This document shows, in pieces, positions 1-8,927 of a DNA stretch of 64,000 nucleotides. Below the pieces are notes generated by a model, which searched no databases, had not been told where the DNA came from, and saw nothing but the letters and a program-made list of their open reading frames with translations. The translations under genes and the position numbers were made by a program. The stretch's first letter is position 1, and the number at the start of each line of letters is the position of its first letter. Source of the stretch: Rickettsiales bacterium (lineage in GTDB: Bacteria; Pseudomonadota; Alphaproteobacteria; Rickettsiales; JALZUV01). The stretch lies in contig JAQXAR010000015.1 of NCBI GenBank assembly GCA_029252805.1, forward strand, positions 119,793 through 183,792. Direction: 5' to 3'.

Positions 1-1172
1 GGCGTTGGCTGCTCCGCCTGCGATTTTTTGGGCTTCTCAATCACAAGCGAAGGGTCATCTATTTGTGCTTTTAGTTGGTTTAGATCGATAAGTTCTAAAT
101 CCTTAATTTTCGGCTTGAACGCATCGATATGCGCGCGTAACTCTTCCTTTTGCTCGGTATTATGTTTGAGGTCAATATCGACCAGATAGTGAAGTGCTGG
201 TATAAGCGTTTCTTCAAGGGGTAATATATTTCCATCTTCATCAAGCCGTTTGGAGTCCAACTTATCCCTTAGGTCTCTCCAATAGATGGAGGCAAATCCA
301 AATTCATCTATATTTGCTGATTTAAATAATTCATTAAGAGTTACTTTAATATTATTGTGATCAGCCTCATAAAGGGGTTTATATTTTTGATAAAGCTCTC
401 GCTTTTCTTCATCAGATTCTAAATGTTGACTGTAATAATCAGCAGAGTGATTAAGCGAAAATCCCACACTAAAAAGGTCACTGGCGGTACTCTTACCACC
501 CATTGACCCTATATAATCTAGTTTTTTGCCATCTGTATGTGTATAAAGGGTTAAATAGAGGTCACGTAAATGGCTTTGTACTGGCCAGTTTCTGTTACTT
601 TGAGATGCATCTTTTAATTTTGGGTCAAGTTTAGTTGCTAGGTCAAATTCTTTATCGAGCCCTTCTGCAACCTGGTTTCGTACGTCTAAATAATATTGAC
701 CCATTTCTGGCTTGGAGGCGGCTTGTCTATCCAATAAATGTAAAAGCAGGTGGGCGTCTTTTAGGTAAGATTTTTCACCTTCTATGAAAAACATATCATA
801 CTCTTTGACGGCTTCATAATGTCCATCTTTATTGGGATAAGAGTCTGTAAAGTCGAGCTCCTTGTTTAAATCTTTGAGATAGTTTTCAAGTGGCCTTTTA
901 ATTGGAGGATGGTCAGTTTTTGATGAGGTGTCGCCCAATAGTTCAGTTTGCAAAACAAAATCTTTGGGGAGTAGGTTTTTAATTCTATTTCTGGTTAAGC
1001 TTCCAGCTTTATAATTTTCGTAATGTTCGGTTAGATAGGCGTCAATCTTATCTATACCGCGAAGTTCATTCGTTGCAGGTTTGGAGTTTTCAACTTTAGG
1101 TTCCTCTGGCTTATCCACCGTAGGCTTCACCATCTCTTTAGGTTTCTTCTTAAATCGATCCCCAAAACTCAT
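1..1172 (-). CDS. Unknown charged protein, C-terminus beyond left edge
   Basis: An uninterrupted minus-strand frame runs from an ATG at 1172 to the window edge (about 390 codons present), so the C-terminus is missing. The protein begins MSFGDRFKKKP and has a Lys/Glu/Pro-rich linker over about the first 35 residues. The middle is mostly helical and hydrophilic, with no signal peptide or membrane segment, and another Lys/Pro-rich stretch lies near the left edge. An in-frame ATG at 1220, preceded by AAGGGTG, would add 16 residues and is a real alternative start. It lies downstream of the integrase on the same strand, so it may be cargo of an integrated element. I recognise no family. The coding nature is well supported by the long open frame; the function is unknown. 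Confidence 0.75.
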   Translation of the reverse strand, partial: MSFGDRFKKKPKEMVKPTVDKPEEPKVENSKPATNELRGIDKIDAYLTEHYENYKAGSLTRNRIKNLLPKDFVLQTELLGDTSSKTDHPPIKRPLENYLKDLNKELDFTDSYPNKDGHYEAVKEYDMFFIEGEKSYLKDAHLLLHLLDRQAASKPEMGQYYLDVRNQVAEGLDKEFDLATKLDPKLKDASQSNRNWPVQSHLRDLYLTLYTHTDGKKLDYIGSMGGKSTASDLFSVGFSLNHSADYYSQHLESDEEKRELYQKYKPLYEADHNNIKVTLNELFKSANIDEFGFASIYWRDLRDKLDSKRLDEDGNILPLEETLIPALHYLVDIDLKHNTEQKEELRAHIDAFKPKIKDLELIDLNQLKAQIDDPSLVIEKPKKSQAEQPT

Positions 1173-1329
1173 AGACTTCGCTTTCTTTGTTTCAGAGGGC
1201 AGGGGGGAGAGTCTTTCCATCACCCTTATTAACCTCAGATTTTTCGCCAATGTAATAATAGTAGCAGCTGTAGGTTACCGTTTGATGACAGAAAAGGTTC
1301 TTTGGGAGGGTTTCTCAGTGGTGCCTATT

Positions 1330-2481
1330 CTAGGAGGTGTATTTGTCAGCTGTACCGCAAAGATTATGAATCGATTGTACTGCTTCGCTCATTGATTTCC
1401 GAACTGGCTCAACCGTTAGGCGTGAATATATTTGAGTGGCTACAAGGCTTTTATGACCTAGCGATTGCCCTATAATATGTAGGCTTGTTCCGTTGATTGC
1501 CTGATAACTACCTAAAGTTCGGCGTAAATCATGCAATCTTAAATTCTCTATACCTGCGCGCTCCAAAATACGACTCCAACCCTTCTTTGGGTCGTGTAAG
1601 TGGCCAGTTTTACTATTGGCTGAAAATACATATGGCGAAGCCGTTTGGCGGCTCTTCTCACGTTCGTACAAAATGCTTAATGCTTCATCAATGAGAGGGA
1701 TACGAAGCACTTCGCCGTTTTTAGATTCTTCGATGCGCCAGACCCCTCGTACTAAATCCAAATCAGCCCAACGCAATGATAGTACATTCTGACGCCTCGC
1801 ACCTGTGTAGAGGCTCAAATAAACGTAATCTCGTACATCAAGATTACCTTCTTCTTCGAGTGCTTTGAAGAAACGAGGAATCTCATCTTGCAGTAAAAAC
1901 CTGTCGCGTGATTTTTCTTTAAATTGTTTTACACGAACAGCAGGATTAATACCCTCTAACAAGCTCCAATGAATGGCTTTGTTAAAGACTGTTTTAAGCA
2001 ACGCTAAAATACGATTCGCCATATAAATTTTTGTTTTACCAACAGTCGTGTGAATCTGCGTAATATCACTCACATTTATAGCCGAGAGCCTTTTTTTGCC
2101 GAGGGTCTTAGTGATATGATTCGTATAACATTGCACATCACCCTTTACAGAATATGGCTTCTTATGTGGAATTGCATGACGCTCTAAATAAATTTCGAAA
2201 AGTTCATCTAATGTAAGTTCTAGCTTCTTCTTATTACGTTCTGCAAAAGGGTCATCACCTTGGGCGATTGTGTTTTTAATATCGAGTGCCATATTACGCG
2301 CGTTCTCAACCGATAGGTCGGGATAGTTGCCAAGGCGATAGCGCTTGGATTCTCCTTCAATTTTCTTTCGAATGTAGAATGTTTTTGTTCCTGTCGATGT
2401 TACAACAAGGTTCAAATTTTCTAATCTCGTATCGTGATATGTCTTACGTTTTCCTTTTGGCGGTAAAGTCCCTAACGGCAC
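1330..2481 (-). CDS. P4-type tyrosine recombinase (integrase)
   Basis: Site-specific recombinase of the phage/ICE integrase family, 383 residues from a GTG at 2481. The N-terminal arm-binding domain (DUF4102-like) shows GTKTFYIRKK and a YRLGNYPDLS motif near residues 30-60. A SAM-like core-binding domain follows. The catalytic domain carries Arg in TGARRQN, the HDLRR pair, LGHKS, and the nucleophile Tyr in QIYSRL. All catalytic positions look intact, so the enzyme may be active. The open frame continues upstream of the GTG for about 28 codons (Lys/Pro/Thr-rich, no ATG) to a stop, so the start is uncertain and the N-terminus could be trimmed. Such enzymes often insert at tRNA genes, but I see no tRNA or att repeat here. 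Confidence 0.92.
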   Translation of the reverse strand: MPLGTLPPKGKRKTYHDTRLENLNLVVTSTGTKTFYIRKKIEGESKRYRLGNYPDLSVENARNMALDIKNTIAQGDDPFAERNKKKLELTLDELFEIYLERHAIPHKKPYSVKGDVQCYTNHITKTLGKKRLSAINVSDITQIHTTVGKTKIYMANRILALLKTVFNKAIHWSLLEGINPAVRVKQFKEKSRDRFLLQDEIPRFFKALEEEGNLDVRDYVYLSLYTGARRQNVLSLRWADLDLVRGVWRIEESKNGEVLRIPLIDEALSILYEREKSRQTASPYVFSANSKTGHLHDPKKGWSRILERAGIENLRLHDLRRTLGSYQAINGTSLHIIGQSLGHKSLVATQIYSRLTVEPVRKSMSEAVQSIHNLCGTADKYTS

Positions 2482-2587
2482 CTTTCTGTCGGTGGGTGAT
2501 AGTGGTGGGGTTATTTTAGCTGGGGTAAGTGTGTCTGAATTGGGTGTGGCAGATTTCTTCTTCTTTTAAGAGGCGTGTGAAAATAAA

Positions 2588-2836
2588 TTAAACGTTGCGG
2601 CCAAAGCCACCAATACCATTGCCTAAACTGCCGATATATTTTGCCGTATGCTTTCCAAGGATGGATTGATCGCCACGCACGACTGCGTCGATAGTTAACA
2701 CTGCTGCCACTGCTGCAACGATACGTGCAAACCAGCGTTTTTTGGGCTTGAATTCTTTACCTTGAGATTCAGCTTGTTGTTTCTTTTCGGCTGTTTTCCT
2801 TTCGCCGCCAGCAACAGCGTAAGCGGCACTTCCCAA
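2588..2836 (-). CDS. Two-helix membrane-hairpin ORF, start uncertain
   Basis: An 82-codon frame if read from a TTG at 2836. The open frame continues upstream without ATG to the amber codon at 3029-3031 and joins the integrase remnant. Visible features are a charged Lys/Glu/Pro linker upstream (about 2850-2930), a first hydrophobic stretch around SAAYAVAGG, a Lys/Gln/Glu-rich loop, then a strong membrane helix (RIVAAVAAVLTIDAVV) and a Gly-rich end. The order hydrophobic segment, charged loop, hydrophobic segment, polar tail resembles the C-terminus of the protein encoded at 51595-52740. No ribosome-binding site was found, so this may be the broken 3' end of a former gene rather than an expressed protein. 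No family recognised. Confidence 0.45.
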   Translation of the reverse strand: MGSAAYAVAGGERKTAEKKQQAESQGKEFKPKKRWFARIVAAVAAVLTIDAVVRGDQSILGKHTAKYIGSLGNGIGGFGRNV

Positions 2837-2943
2837 GCCAATTTCTCCGAAGAGAACTTGCTTTACATTTAAGAATTCCGAGCTAGGTTTTTCCTTCTCG
2901 GGCTCCTCTTTCTTAGGCTTCTTAATCTCTTCCCATGATTTCT

Positions 2944-3331
2944 GAGGTGATACAAGATGCGTGCCTGTTTTTGCGCCCGTTTTACTATCGGGAAATTTGA
3001 AGCAATGGTTATCCCAATCAATAAAACTCTATTTTAGTGTGAGTATTTCTGATAGGCGGCAGCCCGTGAATAAAAGCAAGCGGATGAGGTTTGTCACGCT
3101 TAGCATTTCCGTTCGATTTTGATCGCATTCATCCAGTAAAGCAAAGAGACGATCAATCTCTTCCTGATTTAAAAAGCGCTCTCGTGATTTCTCAGGATAC
3201 TTTTTTATCGGTCTACATGGGTTATCTTTGGATGGAATCCATTCTTGCTCAATCGCGCAATTGATGCTGCTACTAATGGCCACCAACAGACGATTTGCCA
3301 CATAAGGTCGGTCTATGTCCCCCCCCTGAGT
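2944..3331 (-). pseudogene. Remnant of a second tyrosine recombinase
   Basis: Read leftward from 3331, the frame begins inside the core-binding domain (PYVANRLLVAISS), continues through EKSRERFLNQEEIDRLF and the catalytic-Arg block LLLFTGCRLSEILTLK, then meets TAG at 3029-3031. After the stop the same frame continues as integrase-like sequence (DWDNHCFKFPDSKTGAKT, then HLVSPQ). The stop therefore most simply replaces a Trp codon (TGG to TAG). The rest of the catalytic domain, with the His-x-x-Arg and Tyr residues, is absent; the frame passes directly into the hairpin ORF. The N-terminal part is also missing, with a run of eight C (plus strand) at the 5' break near 3320. It is related to the intact integrase next door (compare ANRILALLKT and KSRDRFLLQDEI). 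Clearly non-functional as a recombinase. Confidence 0.85.
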
Positions 3332-3461
3332 GTTTTAGTTAGTTAACTTATTATAATTACGAAAAAACCGCTTTCTGATTGAACTTCAGCATACTAGAGA
3401 GTAGCTTTCACTCCATAATAATTAAAGTTATTTTAAGTGAAATGTTAGGACAACAGCGAAA

Positions 3462-5747
3462 ATGGCAGAAGTTATTTATCAGTTTGAAAATAAAGAGAGA
3501 AAATTGGAATCTGATTCTGATAGCCCAATAGACATAAGAGATGTCATTGCTACTCTGCACCGTAATCAAAAACTGATTGCAATATGTGTTGCTATCACCT
3601 TAGTGATTGGCGCTTTTTATGTTGTTGTCACTCCTTTGAAGTATGAAGCCACGGTCTCGATTCTTATTGATCCACGCCAAAAAATGGTCGTTCCAGACAT
3701 GCTGAAAGAAGTGATGAGCTTTAAGGAAAACCTTATTTTGGATAGTCAGATTGAGATAATGCAATCAGATCGGCTAATCGAGAAAGCCGTTGAGCGCATC
3801 GGTCTTTTTAAGAGCAACCCAGAAGAAGAAGAAAATCGAATCAAATATAAGGGTGCAGTATCAGGTGATGTTTCAGATAAAAAAGTAACCGAAGAAAACA
3901 TGCGTATACAAAATACGCTTGATGAATTCCGTGGCGGTTTGAATGTATCACGTGAAGGGAAAACTTATATCTTGAAGGTTAGTTATACGTCGCAACATCC
4001 TGAAATGTCTACTGCACGTGCAAATCTTGTTGCAGATACATATTTAGAAAATGAGATGGCTATTCAATTTGAAACATCCAGACGAACTCATACATGGCTC
4101 GACGAGTGGGCAGAGAAAACACGAAATGAATTGAGTGCGGTCGAAAAGGAAATAGACAACTATAAAACACAAAGAAATATTGTAGAGGCACACTGGAGTG
4201 ATTCTGTATCTAGCCAGCAGCTCTTAGAGTTAAATAAGAATTTATCTGATGTGCGCATTGAAGCTGCGCATGCTAAAGCGCGTTATGAAACTTTAATGAA
4301 GGTTATTGAAGTAGGCGATACTGATACGATAACCAGCGATTTGGTAAAAAACACTGTGATTAATGACTTACGCAACAAGTATGTCTCCCTCTCGCAGAGC
4401 GCAGCTAATATTAAGCGCAGTGGAGGAGGGGATTACAAACCCTATAAAAGTTTGATACGGCAGATGAGTGATGTGCGAAAGTTCATGATCGAGGAATATA
4501 AGCGTGTCGCGAAAGGGTATAAGAACAAACATGAAATTGGGTTATCAAAACAGCAAGTGCTACAGAAAGAATTGGATATGTTGACGAGTAGCTCTCTCGT
4601 TAATCAAGAAAATCACATTGAGTTAAGGCAACTGCAGTTACGCGCCGAATCGATCAAAAATCTGTATACTAAACTACTCAATAATCTAAATGAAAAAACC
4701 GAGCTTCAGTCTGCTCCCTTTGCTCCAGGACGTGTCATTAATTATGCAAAAATTCCACGCAAAGCAAGTTGGCCCAAAATACCAGTCATCATGTTTTTTG
4801 CTGCTGCTATTGGATTACTAATGGGAATCAGTTTGGCGTTTGCTAAAGAATATTTAAACAAATTTATCTGGAGGGTGGAAGAGCTTGAGCAAGCAACGCA
4901 TCGGACTTGTTTTGGCCTGTTGCCAAAACTTGATCTGAATGAGAAGGAAAAGGGGAGGGCAATAACGCTCGCTGATTGCAGAGATGAACTCCAGCAAGGG
5001 CGCCCGTCGTTTAACTCAACCGCTTTTGATGAACTGACGCAAATAATAGAACAACAAACCAGTGTCACAACAGAAGTTATGAGAAAGGTGCAATTGGCTA
5101 TTAAAAGTTTTGCTCCGGAGAAAAGTGGAAGTGTCATCTCATTTGTCTCCGCTAATCCAGGGGATGGAAAATCATTCACGTCCTGTTTTCTTGCTAAGCA
5201 TCTCGCAAACTCAGGTGCAAAAGTCGCGTTGATTGATTGCGATTTTAGGCGACCTACTCTTACAAACATGCTGTTTCCCACTGCCGAAATTGGCTTTTAC
5301 GAAATGGCTTCACAAATGGATAGGGGGGAGAGAGTTAAGAGCGATCAGGACATTACCTCAATATTCCATAAAACAAGCACAAAGCAGCTTTTCTTTGTTC
5401 CGGCAAAAGGTGCTAGCACCAGCGTTACCAATCTAGATATGATTTCCTCTAATAGAATGCAAAACCTGATTACTCTTTTGAAACAAGAGTTTGATTATGT
5501 GTTGATTGACCTTCCACCCGTTGTCAACACTGTCGATGCACGCGCAATTTCACATGTAGTTGATCATTTCATCTTTCTCGCGCGTTGGGGGAAAGTCCAC
5601 TATCATACGGTACATGGTGCATTAATGCGTGCGCCAGAAGTATACGAAAAGACGGTAGGAACATTACTCACCCAAGCAGATCTCTCATTGGCAAACCGAT
5701 ACGGTTATGGTTACGGGTCTTATGATAATTACGAATCACATGGCTAG
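3462..5747 (+). CDS. Wzz/BY-kinase polysaccharide co-polymerase
   Basis: Inner-membrane regulator of exopolysaccharide chain length and export fused to a bacterial tyrosine kinase (ExoP/Wzc type), 761 residues. Visible parts: Wzz domain with membrane helix 1 at about 38-57; long helical periplasmic region 200-410; membrane helix 2 at about 441-462; kinase domain from about 555 with Walker A ANPGDGKS (564-571), Walker A' IDCDFRR (591-597) and Walker B VLIDLPP (680-686). The C-terminus is a tyrosine cluster (Y747, 749, 751, 754, 757), the usual autophosphorylation site. Length and layout match the family. No glycosyltransferase, Wzx, Wzy or outer-membrane exporter gene lies nearby, so it is isolated from its pathway within this window, directly beside the integrase remnants. 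Confidence 0.93.
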   Translation: MAEVIYQFENKERKLESDSDSPIDIRDVIATLHRNQKLIAICVAITLVIGAFYVVVTPLKYEATVSILIDPRQKMVVPDMLKEVMSFKENLILDSQIEIMQSDRLIEKAVERIGLFKSNPEEEENRIKYKGAVSGDVSDKKVTEENMRIQNTLDEFRGGLNVSREGKTYILKVSYTSQHPEMSTARANLVADTYLENEMAIQFETSRRTHTWLDEWAEKTRNELSAVEKEIDNYKTQRNIVEAHWSDSVSSQQLLELNKNLSDVRIEAAHAKARYETLMKVIEVGDTDTITSDLVKNTVINDLRNKYVSLSQSAANIKRSGGGDYKPYKSLIRQMSDVRKFMIEEYKRVAKGYKNKHEIGLSKQQVLQKELDMLTSSSLVNQENHIELRQLQLRAESIKNLYTKLLNNLNEKTELQSAPFAPGRVINYAKIPRKASWPKIPVIMFFAAAIGLLMGISLAFAKEYLNKFIWRVEELEQATHRTCFGLLPKLDLNEKEKGRAITLADCRDELQQGRPSFNSTAFDELTQIIEQQTSVTTEVMRKVQLAIKSFAPEKSGSVISFVSANPGDGKSFTSCFLAKHLANSGAKVALIDCDFRRPTLTNMLFPTAEIGFYEMASQMDRGERVKSDQDITSIFHKTSTKQLFFVPAKGASTSVTNLDMISSNRMQNLITLLKQEFDYVLIDLPPVVNTVDARAISHVVDHFIFLARWGKVHYHTVHGALMRAPEVYEKTVGTLLTQADLSLANRYGYGYGSYDNYESHG

Positions 5748-5816
5748 TTATTGTCTTTTGAGGCATAAATTGGGAGTCGGCCAATTAGGAGAAATAAAGT
5801 AGGCGTTATATCGGAT

Positions 5817-6434
5817 ATGTTGGATATTTTTGTGATTGCCTCGTTTATTGGCACGGTTGCGTTTGCCTTAAGTGGCTTTTTAATTGGTGCTTCTAAAAAG
5901 ATGGATTGGATGGGAGTGTTTATTCTCGCCATGCTGACGGCCAATGGGGGTGGGGTGATTCGTGATGTGCTGGTCAATCAAACACCCAAGCTTCTGACCG
6001 ATCTATCTGGATTCTTCATTGTAGTTGTGGTGTTCATCGTGGCGCTCGTGTTTAAGCTTGGACGTTCTGCGAAGATTGAGAAAAGCCGCTTATTTGTGTT
6101 GAGTGATGCACTGGGGCTGGTCGCCTTTAGTATGACGGGTGCATTGGTGGGCGTTGAAGCTGAGCTTAATGCGTTTGGCGTCGTAGTGCTTGCCTTCATC
6201 ACGGCAGCGGGCGGCGGCATTATCCGTGACGTTTTGGTGAATGAAGTGCCCGCGTTATTCAGTAGTGATTTCTATGGCAGTGTCGCCATCCTGGCGGGGC
6301 TAGGCGTGTATTTTCTACATTATTTTAACGTAGCCAATAACCTGACACTAGCCGCGTTGCTTGCTGGAGCGTTGGCGCTTCGCCTTTGTGCCTATGTCTT
6401 TAAATGGAAATTACCGCGAATATCAGGCAATTAA
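5817..6434 (+). CDS. TRIC / UPF0126 family membrane channel
   Basis: A 205-residue inner-membrane protein built of two repeated halves, each about three helices, as in the bacterial TRIC-type (YadS/YicG, UPF0126) cation channels. The repeat signature is seen twice: [10 protein letters not shown] near residue 45 and [10 protein letters not shown] near residue 135, each preceded by a Gly-rich helix (VAFALSG; VAFSMTG). ATG at 5817 is the first in-frame start; an AGGAG lies about 25 bases upstream, which is far for it, so the true start could differ slightly. Its last four bases overlap the sdhB stop on the opposite strand. Physiological substrate unknown. Confidence 0.85.
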   Translation: MLDIFVIASFIGTVAFALSGFLIGASKKMDWMGVFILAMLTANGGGVIRDVLVNQTPKLLTDLSGFFIVVVVFIVALVFKLGRSAKIEKSRLFVLSDALGLVAFSMTGALVGVEAELNAFGVVVLAFITAAGGGIIRDVLVNEVPALFSSDFYGSVAILAGLGVYFLHYFNVANNLTLAALLAGALALRLCAYVFKWKLPRISGN

Positions 6435-7231
6435 ATCTGACGCTCTACCAGTAGCTTTTTGATTTCAGTGATCGCCTTTGCCGGGTTTAATCCTTTAGGG
6501 CAAGCCTTGGTGCAGTTCATGATCGTATGACAGCGATAGAGCCGGAAGGGATCTTCCAAATCATCGAGGCGTTCGCCTGTGAACTCATCACGGCTATCAG
6601 CGATCCAACGATAAGCTTGAAGCAGGATTGCAGGGCCGAGGTAACGGTCTGAATTCCACCAGTAGCTTGGGCAAGAGGTTGAGCAGCAGAAGCAGAGGAT
6701 ACATTCGTACATGCCATCTAACGCTTCACGGTCTTCAGGAGATTGTAGGCGCTCAGAGCCGGATGGGGTAGGGCTTTGTGTTTTGATCCACGGCTCGATG
6801 CTTTCATATTGCGCGTAAACATGTTTGAGATCTGGTACCAGATCTTTCACCACAGGCATATGCGGCAGCGGATAGACTTTGATATCGCCATCGATTTCAT
6901 CAATGCCTTTTGTGCAGGCGAGCGTATTCGTACCGCCAATATTCATCGCACACGAACCACAGATACCTTCACGGCAAGAACGGCGGAAGGTTAGGGTGCT
7001 GTCCACTTTATCTTTAATATAGATCAAGGCATCTAGAATCATGGGACCACATACATCGAGATCGACTTCGTACGTGTCGATTCGTGGGTTTAGCGGTTCG
7101 CCATCTTCATCCACATCATCAGGATTCCAGCGGTAAATATGGAATAATTTGATTCTTTTCGCCTCGCGAGACGCTTCAAAATATTCACCTTCAACGGGGC
7201 GGGAGTTTGTGGGGAGTGTAAATTCAGCCAT
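6431..7231 (-). CDS. sdhB: Succinate dehydrogenase iron-sulfur subunit
   Basis: Electron-transfer subunit of complex II, passing electrons from the SdhA flavin to quinone; TCA cycle and respiratory chain, cytoplasmic face of the inner membrane. The 266 residues show the [2Fe-2S] cysteines C86, C91, C94 and C106, then the ferredoxin-like half with C177, C180, C183, C187 and C234, C240, C244 for the [4Fe-4S] and [3Fe-4S] clusters. Length is normal. It is the last gene of the leftward sdh operon but is separated from sdhA by two M48 protease genes, with a 44-base gap upstream. That separation is unusual; the gene itself looks ordinary. Confidence 0.97.
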   Translation of the reverse strand: MAEFTLPTNSRPVEGEYFEASREAKRIKLFHIYRWNPDDVDEDGEPLNPRIDTYEVDLDVCGPMILDALIYIKDKVDSTLTFRRSCREGICGSCAMNIGGTNTLACTKGIDEIDGDIKVYPLPHMPVVKDLVPDLKHVYAQYESIEPWIKTQSPTPSGSERLQSPEDREALDGMYECILCFCCSTSCPSYWWNSDRYLGPAILLQAYRWIADSRDEFTGERLDDLEDPFRLYRCHTIMNCTKACPKGLNPAKAITEIKKLLVERQI

Positions 7232-7275
7232 AAGGGGTACTTTAGAGGGGGTTGCGTTAATTTTATACTAAAATC

Positions 7276-8085
7276 TTAGCCTTCTTCAGGTTTAAAATCA
7301 GGCAAAAGGGTCTGACCATTTTTTTGTTTCGTTTTTATCTCAGATGCGGTCTTGCCGAGTAATAGATAACGCTCTGCAGTCGTTGGATGAGAGCTGCCAA
7401 CATAAATCCCTTTTGGGTTTAATGTAGCCATACGGCGCCATAAATTAGCGGCTTGGTCAATATTGAAACCGGAACGTTTAAGGATATACATACCGATATA
7501 ATCGGCTTCTTTCTCGAAGCCTTGGCTGTATTTCATCACCGCGCTTTGTGCGCCAAGTTTACTAAACATGCCGCTTGTATTCATGCCTTGTGAATTTGCC
7601 AATGTATCGACGGCAAGGCCGAGTAGGCCGCCAACGGTCGCATTTTGCCCGGCTTTGCTTGGATGCGCCATAATCGCATGCGCGTATTCGTGGCTTAGCA
7701 CGGTTGCGAGTTGGTTATCCGTTTTAGCGAAGGCCATCATGGCGGGAGTTACCACGATTTTTTTGCCATCGGTATAGGCGTTTACGGCGTCTGTTTCTTT
7801 ATCTTCTAAGTGGAAGGGAAGGTTGCAGGCTTTTGCGCCGAGCTCTCTGCAGACGGTGCTACCGGCATTGAAGATCGGCTTAGCTACGCGCTTTAGGCGT
7901 GCTTGCATCGCTGCAGTTGCTTTCGTAGCGGTCTGCGTTGGGTTGCGTGTTTCCGCATCGATAATGCGTTTTTGCGCCGCTTGTTCACGCGCCAGCTCAG
8001 CTTTTGAGATGGTGGGCGTTTGGGAGGTGGCGGAAGCACAGGCGGTCAGTAAGAGCGCAAGTGCGAGTGTGGTTAAATGTTTCAT
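7276..8085 (-). CDS. M48 metalloprotease lipoprotein, copy 2
   Basis: Predicted zinc metallopeptidase of family M48 anchored to the periplasmic side as a lipoprotein. The N-terminus is a lipoprotein signal ending LTAC (residues 13-16). The zinc motif HEYAH is at 132-136 and the third ligand is in KEADYIG, near residue 190. The fold core TDGKKIVVTPAMM and ending SSHPTTAERY are typical of BepA/LoiP-like enzymes without a TPR domain. The 269 residues are alignable throughout with the neighbouring copy, whose stop overlaps this start by four bases (ATGA), so they are a tandem duplication and probably translationally coupled. Relatives act in outer-membrane protein quality control; the position between sdhA and sdhB suggests co-expression with complex II. 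A specific role there is inference. Confidence 0.9.
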   Translation of the reverse strand: MKHLTTLALALLLTACASATSQTPTISKAELAREQAAQKRIIDAETRNPTQTATKATAAMQARLKRVAKPIFNAGSTVCRELGAKACNLPFHLEDKETDAVNAYTDGKKIVVTPAMMAFAKTDNQLATVLSHEYAHAIMAHPSKAGQNATVGGLLGLAVDTLANSQGMNTSGMFSKLGAQSAVMKYSQGFEKEADYIGMYILKRSGFNIDQAANLWRRMATLNPKGIYVGSSHPTTAERYLLLGKTASEIKTKQKNGQTLLPDFKPEEG

Positions 8086-8927
8086 GAGTTATCGGAGCCT
8101 TTATCATTTTTCATGCGTGGGAGCAGCGCTTCCCCTCTTTTACGCCTTTGTTCAATTTCGTCGACTGTTTTCTTCATCATCACGAAGCGTTCTGGCGAGG
8201 TAGGGTGGGTGGTTTCGGTATAAATAGCATCAGGGTTGACGGCTGACATCAAGCGCCAAACTTCACCGGCCTGGCCAATTTTATAGCCCGCGCGGTTGAG
8301 GATATAGAGGCCAACATAATCGGCCTCATTTTCATAATTTGCTGAGAAGGAGAGCAGGCTCATTTCAGCGCCGATTTGTCCGAAGCCGCCGCTGGTGTTA
8401 ATCCCTGCACCTGCTGTAGCGGCATCGAGAATGGAGCCCAAAATCGTACCACCCATGATGTTCGTTTCCTGATCATCCAAATGCCCCATGATGCTATGCG
8501 CGAATTCGTGGGCGATGATGAAGCCGAGCTGATCATCGCGTTTGACAAGTTGCATTAAGCGACGGCTGATGACGAGTTTATGGCCATCTGCATAAGCGTT
8601 GATGGAATCATCTTTGCTGGCGCCAAGTTCGACGTGAAAAAGGCAGCGCTGGTCTTTCTCAATTGTCTCTTGTTTCCGCAATGTGTTGCAGAGTTTGATT
8701 GCTGCAGGGCCCACGCGTTTAGCGATACGAGAGAGACGTTGATCGAGTTTCGTCTTCGTCGGCAGGCGGTCGTAAATATGTGAAAAGTCATTCTCGTAGA
8801 GATACTTTTCTTGATAGGCTTTTTCAGCTTCGATATCGGCAGTGCTAATTTCAGGCAATAGTGTTCGTGGCTGCGCACAGGCAGTGACAAGCATTAGAAA
8901 GACTATGCTGAGAGAAAAGCGAGGCAT
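8082..8927 (-). CDS. M48 metalloprotease lipoprotein, copy 1
   Basis: First of the tandem M48 pair; 281 residues. The lipoprotein signal ends VTAC (14-17). Zinc motif HEFAH at 140-144, followed by SIMGH; third ligand in ENEADYVG. Two Cys (C80, C95) fall in positions matching Cys of the second copy, suggesting a shared periplasmic disulfide. The start codon overlaps the sdhA stop by one base (TAATG), so it must be read from the sdh transcript unless an internal promoter exists. C-terminus RRKRGEALLPRMKNDKG parallels the other copy (KQKNGQTLLPDF). A housekeeping protease, but in an unexpected location. Confidence 0.9.
   Translation of the reverse strand: MPRFSLSIVFLMLVTACAQPRTLLPEISTADIEAEKAYQEKYLYENDFSHIYDRLPTKTKLDQRLSRIAKRVGPAAIKLCNTLRKQETIEKDQRCLFHVELGASKDDSINAYADGHKLVISRRLMQLVKRDDQLGFIIAHEFAHSIMGHLDDQETNIMGGTILGSILDAATAGAGINTSGGFGQIGAEMSLLSFSANYENEADYVGLYILNRAGYKIGQAGEVWRLMSAVNPDAIYTETTHPTSPERFVMMKKTVDEIEQRRKRGEALLPRMKNDKGSDNS

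Noticed and set aside
2944..3331. Treating the second integrase as functional with stop readthrough
   Set aside because: Even with readthrough the catalytic His-x-x-Arg and Tyr are missing, so no recombinase could result.
4742..5281. 179-codon minus-strand frame inside the BY-kinase gene
   Set aside because: Shadow of the kinase domain, whose Walker motifs fix the true frame.
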